Shown here piece after piece: positions 29,108 to 36,298 of a DNA stretch of 64,000 bases (the first letter of the stretch is position 1; the number at the start of each line of letters is the position of its first letter). Where the stretch lies: the NCBI GenBank assembly GCA_019635695.1, contig JAHBYZ010000013.1, forward strand, positions 1 through 64,000, read 5' to 3'. This DNA is from Rhizobiaceae bacterium (GTDB taxonomy: Bacteria > Pseudomonadota > Alphaproteobacteria > Rhizobiales > Rhizobiaceae). The notes under the pieces were generated by a model. The model was not told the origin of the DNA. It saw only the letters and a program-made list of their open reading frames with translations, and made no database searches. A program made the position numbers and the translations under genes.

Positions 29108-30484
29108 TCAAGCCCTCAGTTGCGCTTCCGCCTGATCGAATGCCCTGCCGATCCTCTCGCAGGCCATGTCGATCGTAGCCTTCGTCCAGATCAGCGGCGG
29201 CGACAGGATCATCGTGTCGTTGACCGCGCGCATCATCATGCCGTTGGCGATGGCGCGGTCGCGCACGGTCACTGCCGCCGTGCCGACATCGGCGAAGCGC
29301 TCGCGCGTCTGGCGGTCCTTGACGATCTCGATCGCGCCCATCAGGCCGACGGTGCGCACCTCGCCGACTATGCCATGGCCCGCCAGCGCCTCGGTGAGCG
29401 CGTTGCGGAAATACGGGCCGGTTTCGTCGCGCACGCGCTCGACCAGCCCCTCGCGCTCGATGATGCCGAGATTGGCGAGCGCCACCGCGCAGGCCACGGG
29501 ATGGCCCGAATAGGTGTAGCCGTGGAAGAACTCGCCGCCTTTTTCCACGATCGTCTTCGCCACGCGGTCGCCGACGAAGAGAGCCGACAGCGGCTGGTAG
29601 CCTGACGTCAGCGCCTTGGCAGTGGTGATGGTGTCCGGTTGCAGTCCGTAGGTCTGCGCCGCGAACCACTCACCGGTGCGGCCGTAGCCGGTGATGACCT
29701 CGTCGAGCATCAGCAGCACGTCATGCTTGCGGCAGATGCGCTGCACCTCCGGCCAGTAGCTGTCGGGCGCGATCTTGACGCCCCCCGCCCCCATCACCGG
29801 CTCGCCGATGAAGGCGGCGACGTTTTCAGGTCCGGCCTCGAGGATCGCGTCCTCGATGGCACGGGCCGCGCGGATTCCGAAATCCTGTTCGCTCTCGCCT
29901 GGCCGCGCCAGCTCGAAAGCGTAAGGCGGCATGACGTGAACGATGTTCGGCACCGCACCGTGCAACTGCCCGTGCATGCCGCCCATGCCGCCAAGCGAGG
30001 CGCCGGCTACAGTCGAGCCGTGATAGGCCCACTGGCGCGAGATGATGCGGTTCTTCGACGGCTTGCCCTCCAGCGCCCAGAAGTGGCGCACCAACCGCAG
30101 CGCGGTGTCGTTGGCTTCCGATCCCGATGAACCGTAAAAAACCTGGCTCAGTCCCGCAGGCGCGATCTCGGCGAGCTTCTGTGAGAGCAGGATCGGTGTC
30201 GGCGTCGAGCAGCGGAAGAAGGAGTTGTAGTAGGGCAGCTCCTTCATCTGCTCGTAGGCGGCCTTGGCCAGCTCCTCGCGGCCGTAGCCGACATTGACGC
30301 ACCACAGGCCGGCCATGCCGTCGAGGATTTCGTTGCCGTCGGCGTCGTAGATGAACGGCCCGTCGGCCCGCACGATGACGCGGCTGCCGGCCGCGCGCAG
30401 ATCCTTGTGGTCGGTGAAGGGGTGCAGATGATGCGCGGCGTCGATCGCCTGCAGCTGCGGCAGTGAATAGTTCTGGTAGGTCAT
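29108..30484 (-). CDS. Class III aminotransferase (omega-amino acid/putrescine:pyruvate type)
   Basis: PLP-dependent aminotransferase of 458 residues, subgroup III. The PLP lysine is Lys290 in TTAKALTSG, LDEVITGYGRTGEWF (about 260) carries the PLP-ring aspartate, and YGSSGSEAND (about 117) binds phosphate. Length and motifs fit omega-amino acid:pyruvate or polyamine:pyruvate aminotransferases (SpuC-like), often labelled 'aspartate aminotransferase family'. Amino donor unknown. Confidence 0.9.
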   Translation of the reverse strand: MTYQNYSLPQLQAIDAAHHLHPFTDHKDLRAAGSRVIVRADGPFIYDADGNEILDGMAGLWCVNVGYGREELAKAAYEQMKELPYYNSFFRCSTPTPILLSQKLAEIAPAGLSQVFYGSSGSEANDTALRLVRHFWALEGKPSKNRIISRQWAYHGSTVAGASLGGMGGMHGQLHGAVPNIVHVMPPYAFELARPGESEQDFGIRAARAIEDAILEAGPENVAAFIGEPVMGAGGVKIAPDSYWPEVQRICRKHDVLLMLDEVITGYGRTGEWFAAQTYGLQPDTITTAKALTSGYQPLSALFVGDRVAKTIVEKGGEFFHGYTYSGHPVACAVALANLGIIEREGLVERVRDETGPYFRNALTEALAGHGIVGEVRTVGLMGAIEIVKDRQTRERFADVGTAAVTVRDRAIANGMMMRAVNDTMILSPPLIWTKATIDMACERIGRAFDQAEAQLRA

Positions 30485-30532
30485 GGGCTTGATGGCTCCC
30501 GTTGAATCTTGCCGGCAGCACCGGCGGTGGAT

Positions 30533-30646
30533 TCAGCGGATAGTCGGAGGCGAATAGCCGATGCGGGCGCACAGCCTCAGCATCTCGGCGTGCAGCGTGC
30601 GCGCCGAAACGGTCTGGCTCAATGATATGGCGTCGAAAGCGGCCAT
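30533..30646 (-). CDS. Possible small protein upstream of the aminotransferase
   Basis: A 37-codon open frame (MAAFDAISLSQ...) between the aminotransferase and the prolyl oligopeptidase, with Cys at position 26. An AGGA lies 12 bases before the ATG, which is far. No family recognised. It could be a real small protein, a leader peptide or chance; the rest of 30485-30693 shows no gene. Confidence 0.25.
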   Translation of the reverse strand: MAAFDAISLSQTVSARTLHAEMLRLCARIGYSPPTIR

Positions 30647-30693
30647 GCCGCGAAACTATCCTCGCGGCATGGGATGCTCAAGGCTCAATGCCC

Positions 30694-32973
30694 TCACGGC
30701 GTCGGTGGCAGGTCGCAGGTCTGCCGCGCCGCGGCCTCGCGCACTTCCAGCCCCGCGGCCCGCGGACCGTTTGCGGTGGCGGCCACGTCCGGCACGCCGC
30801 AGCGGCCTGCCTCTGGCTGCGCGGCACCAGCCGCCGCAAACGGCGCCGCCCGGTTGGCCATCATCGCCATTCCGGCATGCCCCTCGGCGCCTTCCAGCGA
30901 CTGCTGCAGGAACATGTATTCCATGGCGTACCACTCGGCCTGCCGGCGGATGTCGCCGCTGCCGCCGTGCCCGCCTTCCAGATATTCGTGGAACAGGACG
31001 TCGTGTCCCTGCGCCAGCATCTTGGCCGCCATCTTGCGGGCGTGGCCGGGATGAACGCGGTCGTCCGCGGTCGAGGTCATGAACAGCGTCTTCGGATAGT
31101 CCTTCCCGGCGACGACGTTCTGGTACGGCGAATACTCGCGGATGAAGGCCGCCTCTTCCGGGATCGCCGGGTCGCCATATTCCGCGATCCACGATGCGCC
31201 GGGCGGCAACTGGGTGTAGCGCATCATGTCGAGCAGCGGCACCTCGCTGATCGCCGCGCCGAACAGTTCGGGCCGCTGGGTCAACGAGACGCCGACGAGC
31301 AGCCCGCCGTTCGAGCCGCCCTGTATGCCGAGCTGCGCTGCCGTGGTGATGCCGCGCGCCGCGATATCCTGCGCCACCGCCGCGAAGTCGTCGAAGGCGT
31401 TCTGCCGCTTCTCCTTCAGCGCCGCCTGGTGCCAGGCCGGGCCGAACTCGCCGCCGCCGCGTATGTTTGCCAGCACCCAGGCATTGCCCTGTTCGAGCCA
31501 CAGCTGCCCGCGCAGCCCCGAATACCAGGGCAGCATTGAGGACTGAAACCCGCCATAGGCATAGAGCAGCGTCGGCACCGGGCCGGACTGGTCCTTCGGC
31601 CTCGCGACGAAATACGGAATCCTGGTGCCGTCCTTCGAGGTCGCCTCGAACTGTTCGGCCACATATTTCGCCGAATCGAAGCGCGCCGGCATGGCCTTGA
31701 TCGGCGCCAGCGACTCGCCGTCATCCTCCGACCAGAACAGCGTTGACGGCGTGATCAGGTCGTTGAATGTGAACGACACCGCACTGCCCTGCACATCCGT
31801 GTCGGCGATCGACACCGTTCCGTTGGCCGGCAGGTCGATGCGCACCGGTTCGCTCCATTTCCGGTCGGCGTGGCGGAAGGCCAGAACCTCGCCCTGCACA
31901 TTGTCCAGCACAGAGACGAAGAACCGGCCCTTGGTCGACGCGATCGTCTCGATGGAGCGCCGCTCCGTCGGCTCGATGAGGGTGACGTAGGCACCAGTTT
32001 CACCTGAATCGCGCCAGGAATCGAAGTCGAACGCGTACAAGCCGCCCGAGCGCATCACCTCGCCGGTCTTGGCGGTCCAGTCCTCGGCCGGAATGAACAC
32101 GAACTGACCGTCGAAAATGTCCCAGTCTATGAGCTGCGGCGGCACCGGCACCTGAACCGTGGAATCATCAGGACGCAGCAGGAACAGCTCGGAGGTGTAG
32201 AAATCGACCGACCGCTGCACGAAGGGCGTGCGGCTCTCGTCGCGCTCGTCGATCATCACGAAGCCGCCGACCGAGAGATCGTCGACCTGCCCTTCGAAGA
32301 TCACCGGGGCGCTCTCATGCGGCGTGCCGCGCTTCCACCGCTTCACCACGCGGGGATAACCCGATGTCGTCACTTCGCCGTCCGTGAACGCGGCGGACAG
32401 GAAAGCAGTGTCCGCATCGATGTAGGAGAATGCCGACTTCGAGACCGGCAGGTTGAAGCCGTCGGGCATGAACTGCCGCTTTTCGAGGTCGAACTCGCGC
32501 ACGACGGACGCATCGCCGCCGTCCGGCGACATGGATATTGCGCAGATGCGGTAGTCCGGCCGCAGGCAGTCTCCATAGCCGAAGACCCAGCCGATGCCCT
32601 CCTCCGCGGCCAGCCTGTCGGTGTCGAGGATGACGTCCCACTCCGGCGAGGGCGTCTTGTAGGACGCAACCGTGGCGCGGCGCCACACGCCGAGCGGATT
32701 CTTGGCGTCCTGCCAGTAATTGTAGACGTAGTCGCCCTGAATGTAGCCGAAAGGAATGATGTCCTCGGCCTGAAACAGCGCCAGCGCCTTTGCATAGTAG
32801 TCGGCAAAGCGCGGGTCGGAGGTGATGACCTCCCGGGTCCGCTCGCTCTCGGCCTTGGCCCATTCGAGCGCCTGCGCGCCGTTGCGGTCCTCGAGCCAGA
32901 TATAGGGGTCGTCTTCGGCCGCCGCCTGCGCCACGCCCGCGCCGATCAGCGCCGCCACGATGATGCTCCGCAT
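30694..32973 (-). CDS. Secreted prolyl oligopeptidase family serine peptidase
   Basis: Serine peptidase of 759 residues (family S9A). Signal peptide about 1-20, then a beta-propeller domain starting PYIWLEDRNG, and the catalytic alpha/beta-hydrolase domain from about 490. Nucleophile elbow is GGSNGGLL (Ser near 551), Asp in SADDRVHP (near 640), and His in GGHGG (near 669). The protein carries an extra Ala-rich C-terminal tail of about 70 residues after the catalytic domain. GGGAGG precedes the Met encoded at 32971-32973, which gives the signal peptide. Confidence 0.88.
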   Translation of the reverse strand: MRSIIVAALIGAGVAQAAAEDDPYIWLEDRNGAQALEWAKAESERTREVITSDPRFADYYAKALALFQAEDIIPFGYIQGDYVYNYWQDAKNPLGVWRRATVASYKTPSPEWDVILDTDRLAAEEGIGWVFGYGDCLRPDYRICAISMSPDGGDASVVREFDLEKRQFMPDGFNLPVSKSAFSYIDADTAFLSAAFTDGEVTTSGYPRVVKRWKRGTPHESAPVIFEGQVDDLSVGGFVMIDERDESRTPFVQRSVDFYTSELFLLRPDDSTVQVPVPPQLIDWDIFDGQFVFIPAEDWTAKTGEVMRSGGLYAFDFDSWRDSGETGAYVTLIEPTERRSIETIASTKGRFFVSVLDNVQGEVLAFRHADRKWSEPVRIDLPANGTVSIADTDVQGSAVSFTFNDLITPSTLFWSEDDGESLAPIKAMPARFDSAKYVAEQFEATSKDGTRIPYFVARPKDQSGPVPTLLYAYGGFQSSMLPWYSGLRGQLWLEQGNAWVLANIRGGGEFGPAWHQAALKEKRQNAFDDFAAVAQDIAARGITTAAQLGIQGGSNGGLLVGVSLTQRPELFGAAISEVPLLDMMRYTQLPPGASWIAEYGDPAIPEEAAFIREYSPYQNVVAGKDYPKTLFMTSTADDRVHPGHARKMAAKMLAQGHDVLFHEYLEGGHGGSGDIRRQAEWYAMEYMFLQQSLEGAEGHAGMAMMANRAAPFAAAGAAQPEAGRCGVPDVAATANGPRAAGLEVREAAARQTCDLPPTP

Positions 32974-33046
32974 GATGCCTCCCGCCCCGATCTTCTCGCC
33001 CGCAAGGTCGAGCCGACATTTCCGGCGAAATCTGGCGAAAGCAAGC

Positions 33047-34180
33047 TCATGCTGCGACCCTTGCAAGCGAAAACCGCGAAATGTCGTGGTGCGTCTCACC
33101 CGTCGTGGCGAGATCGGCCAGCACCTCGCCGATCACGCTCGCGAACTTGAAACCGTGCCCCGAACAGGGCGACGCCACGACGATGCGAGAATCTTCCGGC
33201 AGAAGGTCGACAACAAAATCCTCGTCCGGGGTGCGCGTATAGATGCAGGTCTTCATCGCCTTCAGCCGCCCTGCCGCGCCGGGCAGGTAGGCATCAAGGA
33301 ACCGGCGCATCTGCGCCTCGTCGGCCGGCCCGGCGTCCTGCCGCGCGACGTCAGCGGAGGCGAGCGCGCCGCTCGAATGGTGCGAGGCGCATTTGAAGCC
33401 GAGGCCGAGATCTGGAAAGCCGTAAGCGAGGTCGTCCGGCCCGTCGATGGCGAACACCGGCAGCTTGCCCTGCGCCACCGCTTCCGGCTGCTTCGCTTCG
33501 AACCAGCACAGCACCTGCCGCGTCAGCTTCAGCACCGGCGCAAGCTGCGGAACGAGTTCACCGATCCACGCCCCCGCGGCGACGACCACACTACCGGCCT
33601 CGATCGCCCCGCTATCCGTGACCACGCGAATAGCACCAGCTTCGGGTTCGATACGTAAGACTTTGCGGTTCTCGATCACTTCAGCGCCAGCGTCCTTGGC
33701 AAGCTTCAGATGCAGCCGATTGGCGAGGTCGGCGCGCACGTAGCCGCCATCCCTCTGCCAGACGCCATTGTAGTCCGCCGGCAGCGTGAATTGCGGGAAG
33801 CGCTGCATGATCTCGCCGGCATCCAGCACCTCGTGCTCGATGCCATGCAGCCGGCTCGCCTCCGACGACCCGGCGACGAGAATGCTGCCCGGCCGGCCGA
33901 TTTCGAGCACCCCCGTACGGGTCAGCACGCTTTCGCCGGTCAATCGCTCCAGTTCCTCCCAGCGCTCATACGCCGCCCGCGCCAGCGGCACATAGGACGG
34001 GTGCTCGAAATAGCCGAGGCGGATGGCGCGGCTTTCTCCATGCGAGGAGCCACGATCATGGCCGGGCGAAAATTGCTCGATGCCGATGGCGCTAAAGCCG
34101 CGGCGTGCAACGCGGCAGAGCGCGGCGCTGCCCATGGCGCCGAGCCCGATCACCGCCACGTCACAGACGGCCGCCGCCAT
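33047..34180 (-). CDS. Monomeric sarcosine oxidase / N-methyl-amino acid oxidase
   Basis: FAD enzyme of 377 residues that oxidises N-methylated amino acids, likely sarcosine to glycine, formaldehyde and H2O2. The dinucleotide fold starts VIGLGAMGSAAL (about 10-21), SSHGESRAIR (about 45-54) is typical of the family, and Cys312 in KTCIYTRTPDEDF is the covalent flavin attachment site. The MSOX/N-methyltryptophan oxidase class fits both length and motifs. It is divergent from the MttB/RidA/dimethylglycine dehydrogenase operon, so it supplies the last demethylation of that route. Confidence 0.9.
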   Translation of the reverse strand: MAAAVCDVAVIGLGAMGSAALCRVARRGFSAIGIEQFSPGHDRGSSHGESRAIRLGYFEHPSYVPLARAAYERWEELERLTGESVLTRTGVLEIGRPGSILVAGSSEASRLHGIEHEVLDAGEIMQRFPQFTLPADYNGVWQRDGGYVRADLANRLHLKLAKDAGAEVIENRKVLRIEPEAGAIRVVTDSGAIEAGSVVVAAGAWIGELVPQLAPVLKLTRQVLCWFEAKQPEAVAQGKLPVFAIDGPDDLAYGFPDLGLGFKCASHHSSGALASADVARQDAGPADEAQMRRFLDAYLPGAAGRLKAMKTCIYTRTPDEDFVVDLLPEDSRIVVASPCSGHGFKFASVIGEVLADLATTGETHHDISRFSLARVAA

Positions 34181-34244
34181 GTCGTTTCCCTCGCCCTTCT
34201 GGTCGCGGCTTCATTACAAGCATGCTGCCTCCCGGTCCAATATG

Positions 34245-34256
34245 CCTGCATGCAGG
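34245..34256. promoter_or_regulatory. Palindrome between sarcosine oxidase and MttB operon
   Basis: Perfect 12-base palindrome CCTGCATGCAGG immediately upstream of the ribosome-binding site of the MttB gene at 34267 and within the 86-base divergent gap. The centre TGCATGCA also occurs in a 16-base palindrome at 63193-63208. A binding role is inference. Confidence 0.35.
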
Positions 34257-34266
34257 GGAAGTGCGA

Positions 34267-35856
34267 ATGAGTGACGATAGCGTTGGGGCCGACGCCGCTC
34301 CGGCAGCGGAGCCCGTGGTCGAAAGGGGCCGCAGGGGCGGCCGCGCGGGAAAACGCGCCGGCGGCGGCCCGGCCTTCGAACAGCCGCCTTGGCGGCAGCT
34401 TCGCATCCCCTTCCCTCCCACCAGAATCGTCTCCGACGACGAGCTGGAGGCGATCCATAACGCGTCGCTGAAGGTGCTGCGCGAGATCGGCGTCGAGGTG
34501 CTGCACCCCGAAGCGCGCCGACTGATGAAGGCGCATGGGGCCGATGTGCGCGACGGCTCCGAACGCGTGCGCTTCGACGGCGACATGCTGCTTGATCTCA
34601 TCAAGCACGCGCCGTCCGAGTTTACGCTCCACGCCCGCAATCCGGCACACCATGTCACATTCGGAGGCAACCGGCTGATCTTCGCGCAGATGGGCTCTGC
34701 GCCCAACTGCTCCGACACCGACCGCGGCCGACGCCCGGGCAACCAGGAGGACTATCGCAACTTCATCAAGCTTGCGCAGGTCCACAACATCATCCACACG
34801 ACCGGTGGCTACCCGGTAGAGCCGATCGACATTCACCCGTCGATCCGCCATCTCGAATGCATCCGCGACCTGGCGCTTCTCACGGACAAGCCCTTCCACA
34901 TCTATTCGCTCGGCAAGGAGCGCAACGTCGACGGCATCGAGATCGCCCGCATCGCCCGCGGCATCTCGCGCGAGCAGCTCGAGCGCGAGCCGTCGGTCTA
35001 CACAATCATCAACACCAACTCACCGCTGAAGCTCGACGTGCCGATGCTGGAAGGCATCATCCAGATGTCGTCGGCCGGCCAGATCGTCATCGTCACGCCG
35101 TTCACCCTGGCGGGCGCGATGGCGCCGGTCACCGTGGCCGGCGCACTGACCTTGCAGCACGCCGAGGCGCTGGCCGGCATCGCCTTCACGCAGATGGTCA
35201 GGAAGGGTGCACCCGTCGCCTATGGCGGCTTCACCTCCAACGTCGACATGAAGTCGGGCGCGCCGGCCTTCGGCACGCCCGAATACATGAAGGCGCAGCT
35301 TGCCGGCGGCCAGCTCGCGCGCAAGCTCGGGCTGCCCTACCGCACGTCCAACACCTGCGCCGCCAACACGGTCGACGCGCAGGCCGCCTACGAGAGCGTC
35401 TTCTCTCTATGGGGCGCCATCCAGGGCGGCGGCAATTTCATCCTCCACTCGGCAGGATGGCTGGAGGGCGGTCTGCGCTGCTCCTACGAGAAGATGATCC
35501 TCGACGTGGACCTCCTCCAGATGGTCGCGGAGTTTCTCACGCCGCTCGACCTGTCGGAAGACGCGCTTGCGGTCGAGGCCATCCGCGACGTCGGTCCCGG
35601 CGGCCACTTCTTCGGCACGGCGCACACGCAGCAGCGCTACAAAACCGCCTTCTATTCGCCCGTGCTTTCGGACTGGCGCAACTTCGAGACCTGGCAGCTG
35701 GCAGGCTCGCCGACCGCGATCCAGAAGGCCAACCGCCTGTGGAAGGAACGCCTGGCCGCATGGGAGAAGCCGCCGATCGACCCCGCGATCGAGGACGAGA
35801 TCAACGAGTTTGTCGAACGACGCACCGCCGAAGGCGGCGCACCTACGGATTTCTGA
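34267..35856 (+). CDS. MttB-family (non-pyrrolysine) amine methyltransferase 1
   Basis: Predicted corrinoid-dependent methyltransferase (529 residues) of the trimethylamine:corrinoid MttB superfamily (COG5598). The frame is open with no amber codon, so it is of the non-pyrrolysine type that demethylates quaternary amines such as glycine betaine, proline betaine or carnitine. Family motifs: PFTLAGAMAPVTVAGAL, GGFTSNVDMKSGAPAFG, AGWLEGGLRCSYEK. Residues 19-34 form an unusual Arg/Gly tract before the barrel. Next genes are RidA and a dimethylglycine dehydrogenase-type protein, so glycine betaine is the most plausible substrate. GGGGAAG precedes the ATG. Confidence 0.87.
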   Translation: MSDDSVGADAAPAAEPVVERGRRGGRAGKRAGGGPAFEQPPWRQLRIPFPPTRIVSDDELEAIHNASLKVLREIGVEVLHPEARRLMKAHGADVRDGSERVRFDGDMLLDLIKHAPSEFTLHARNPAHHVTFGGNRLIFAQMGSAPNCSDTDRGRRPGNQEDYRNFIKLAQVHNIIHTTGGYPVEPIDIHPSIRHLECIRDLALLTDKPFHIYSLGKERNVDGIEIARIARGISREQLEREPSVYTIINTNSPLKLDVPMLEGIIQMSSAGQIVIVTPFTLAGAMAPVTVAGALTLQHAEALAGIAFTQMVRKGAPVAYGGFTSNVDMKSGAPAFGTPEYMKAQLAGGQLARKLGLPYRTSNTCAANTVDAQAAYESVFSLWGAIQGGGNFILHSAGWLEGGLRCSYEKMILDVDLLQMVAEFLTPLDLSEDALAVEAIRDVGPGGHFFGTAHTQQRYKTAFYSPVLSDWRNFETWQLAGSPTAIQKANRLWKERLAAWEKPPIDPAIEDEINEFVERRTAEGGAPTDF

Positions 35857-35863
35857 GGCGGCG

Positions 35864-36247
35864 ATGCAGATGAAAGTCATCAACGCGCCGGATGCGCCGC
35901 AGCCTGTCGGCGGCTACGCGCAGGCGGTGGAGCTGACGCAGTTTTCCCGCGTGCTGTTCGTCTCCGGCCAGATCCCGGCGGACGTGAACGGCAACGTGCC
36001 TGCCGATTTCGAGAGCCAGTGCAGGCAGGCTTGGCGAAACGTCATCGCGCAGCTCGCCGCCGCTGGCATGACCCTCGACAACCTCGTGAAGGTCAACTTC
36101 TTTCTCTCCGACCGCAAATACATAGCCGACTACCGCAAGGTGCGGCTGGAGGTGCTCGGCCCCCGCGCCGTGGGGCTGACAACAATCATCACTGGTATTT
36201 TTGACGAGCGCTGGCTGCTGGAAATTGAAGCGATTGCGGCTGCCTGA
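35864..36247 (+). CDS. RidA family protein
   Basis: A 127-residue RidA/YjgF fold protein. VLFVSGQIPADVNG (about 28-41) and NVIAQLAAAGMTLDNLVKV are family motifs. The usual VEVARLP stretch that carries the ligand-binding Arg is replaced by ITGIFDERWLLEIEAIA, so imine deaminase activity as in E. coli RidA is uncertain. It lies eight bases after the MttB stop and 51 bases before the dimethylglycine dehydrogenase-type gene. A role in clearing reactive imines from the flavin N-demethylation is inference. Confidence 0.83.
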   Translation: MQMKVINAPDAPQPVGGYAQAVELTQFSRVLFVSGQIPADVNGNVPADFESQCRQAWRNVIAQLAAAGMTLDNLVKVNFFLSDRKYIADYRKVRLEVLGPRAVGLTTIITGIFDERWLLEIEAIAAA

Positions 36248-36298
36248 CTCCACATTTCAACTTGCTGACTCAGTTTCGCGCAGGACGGGCATAAAATC

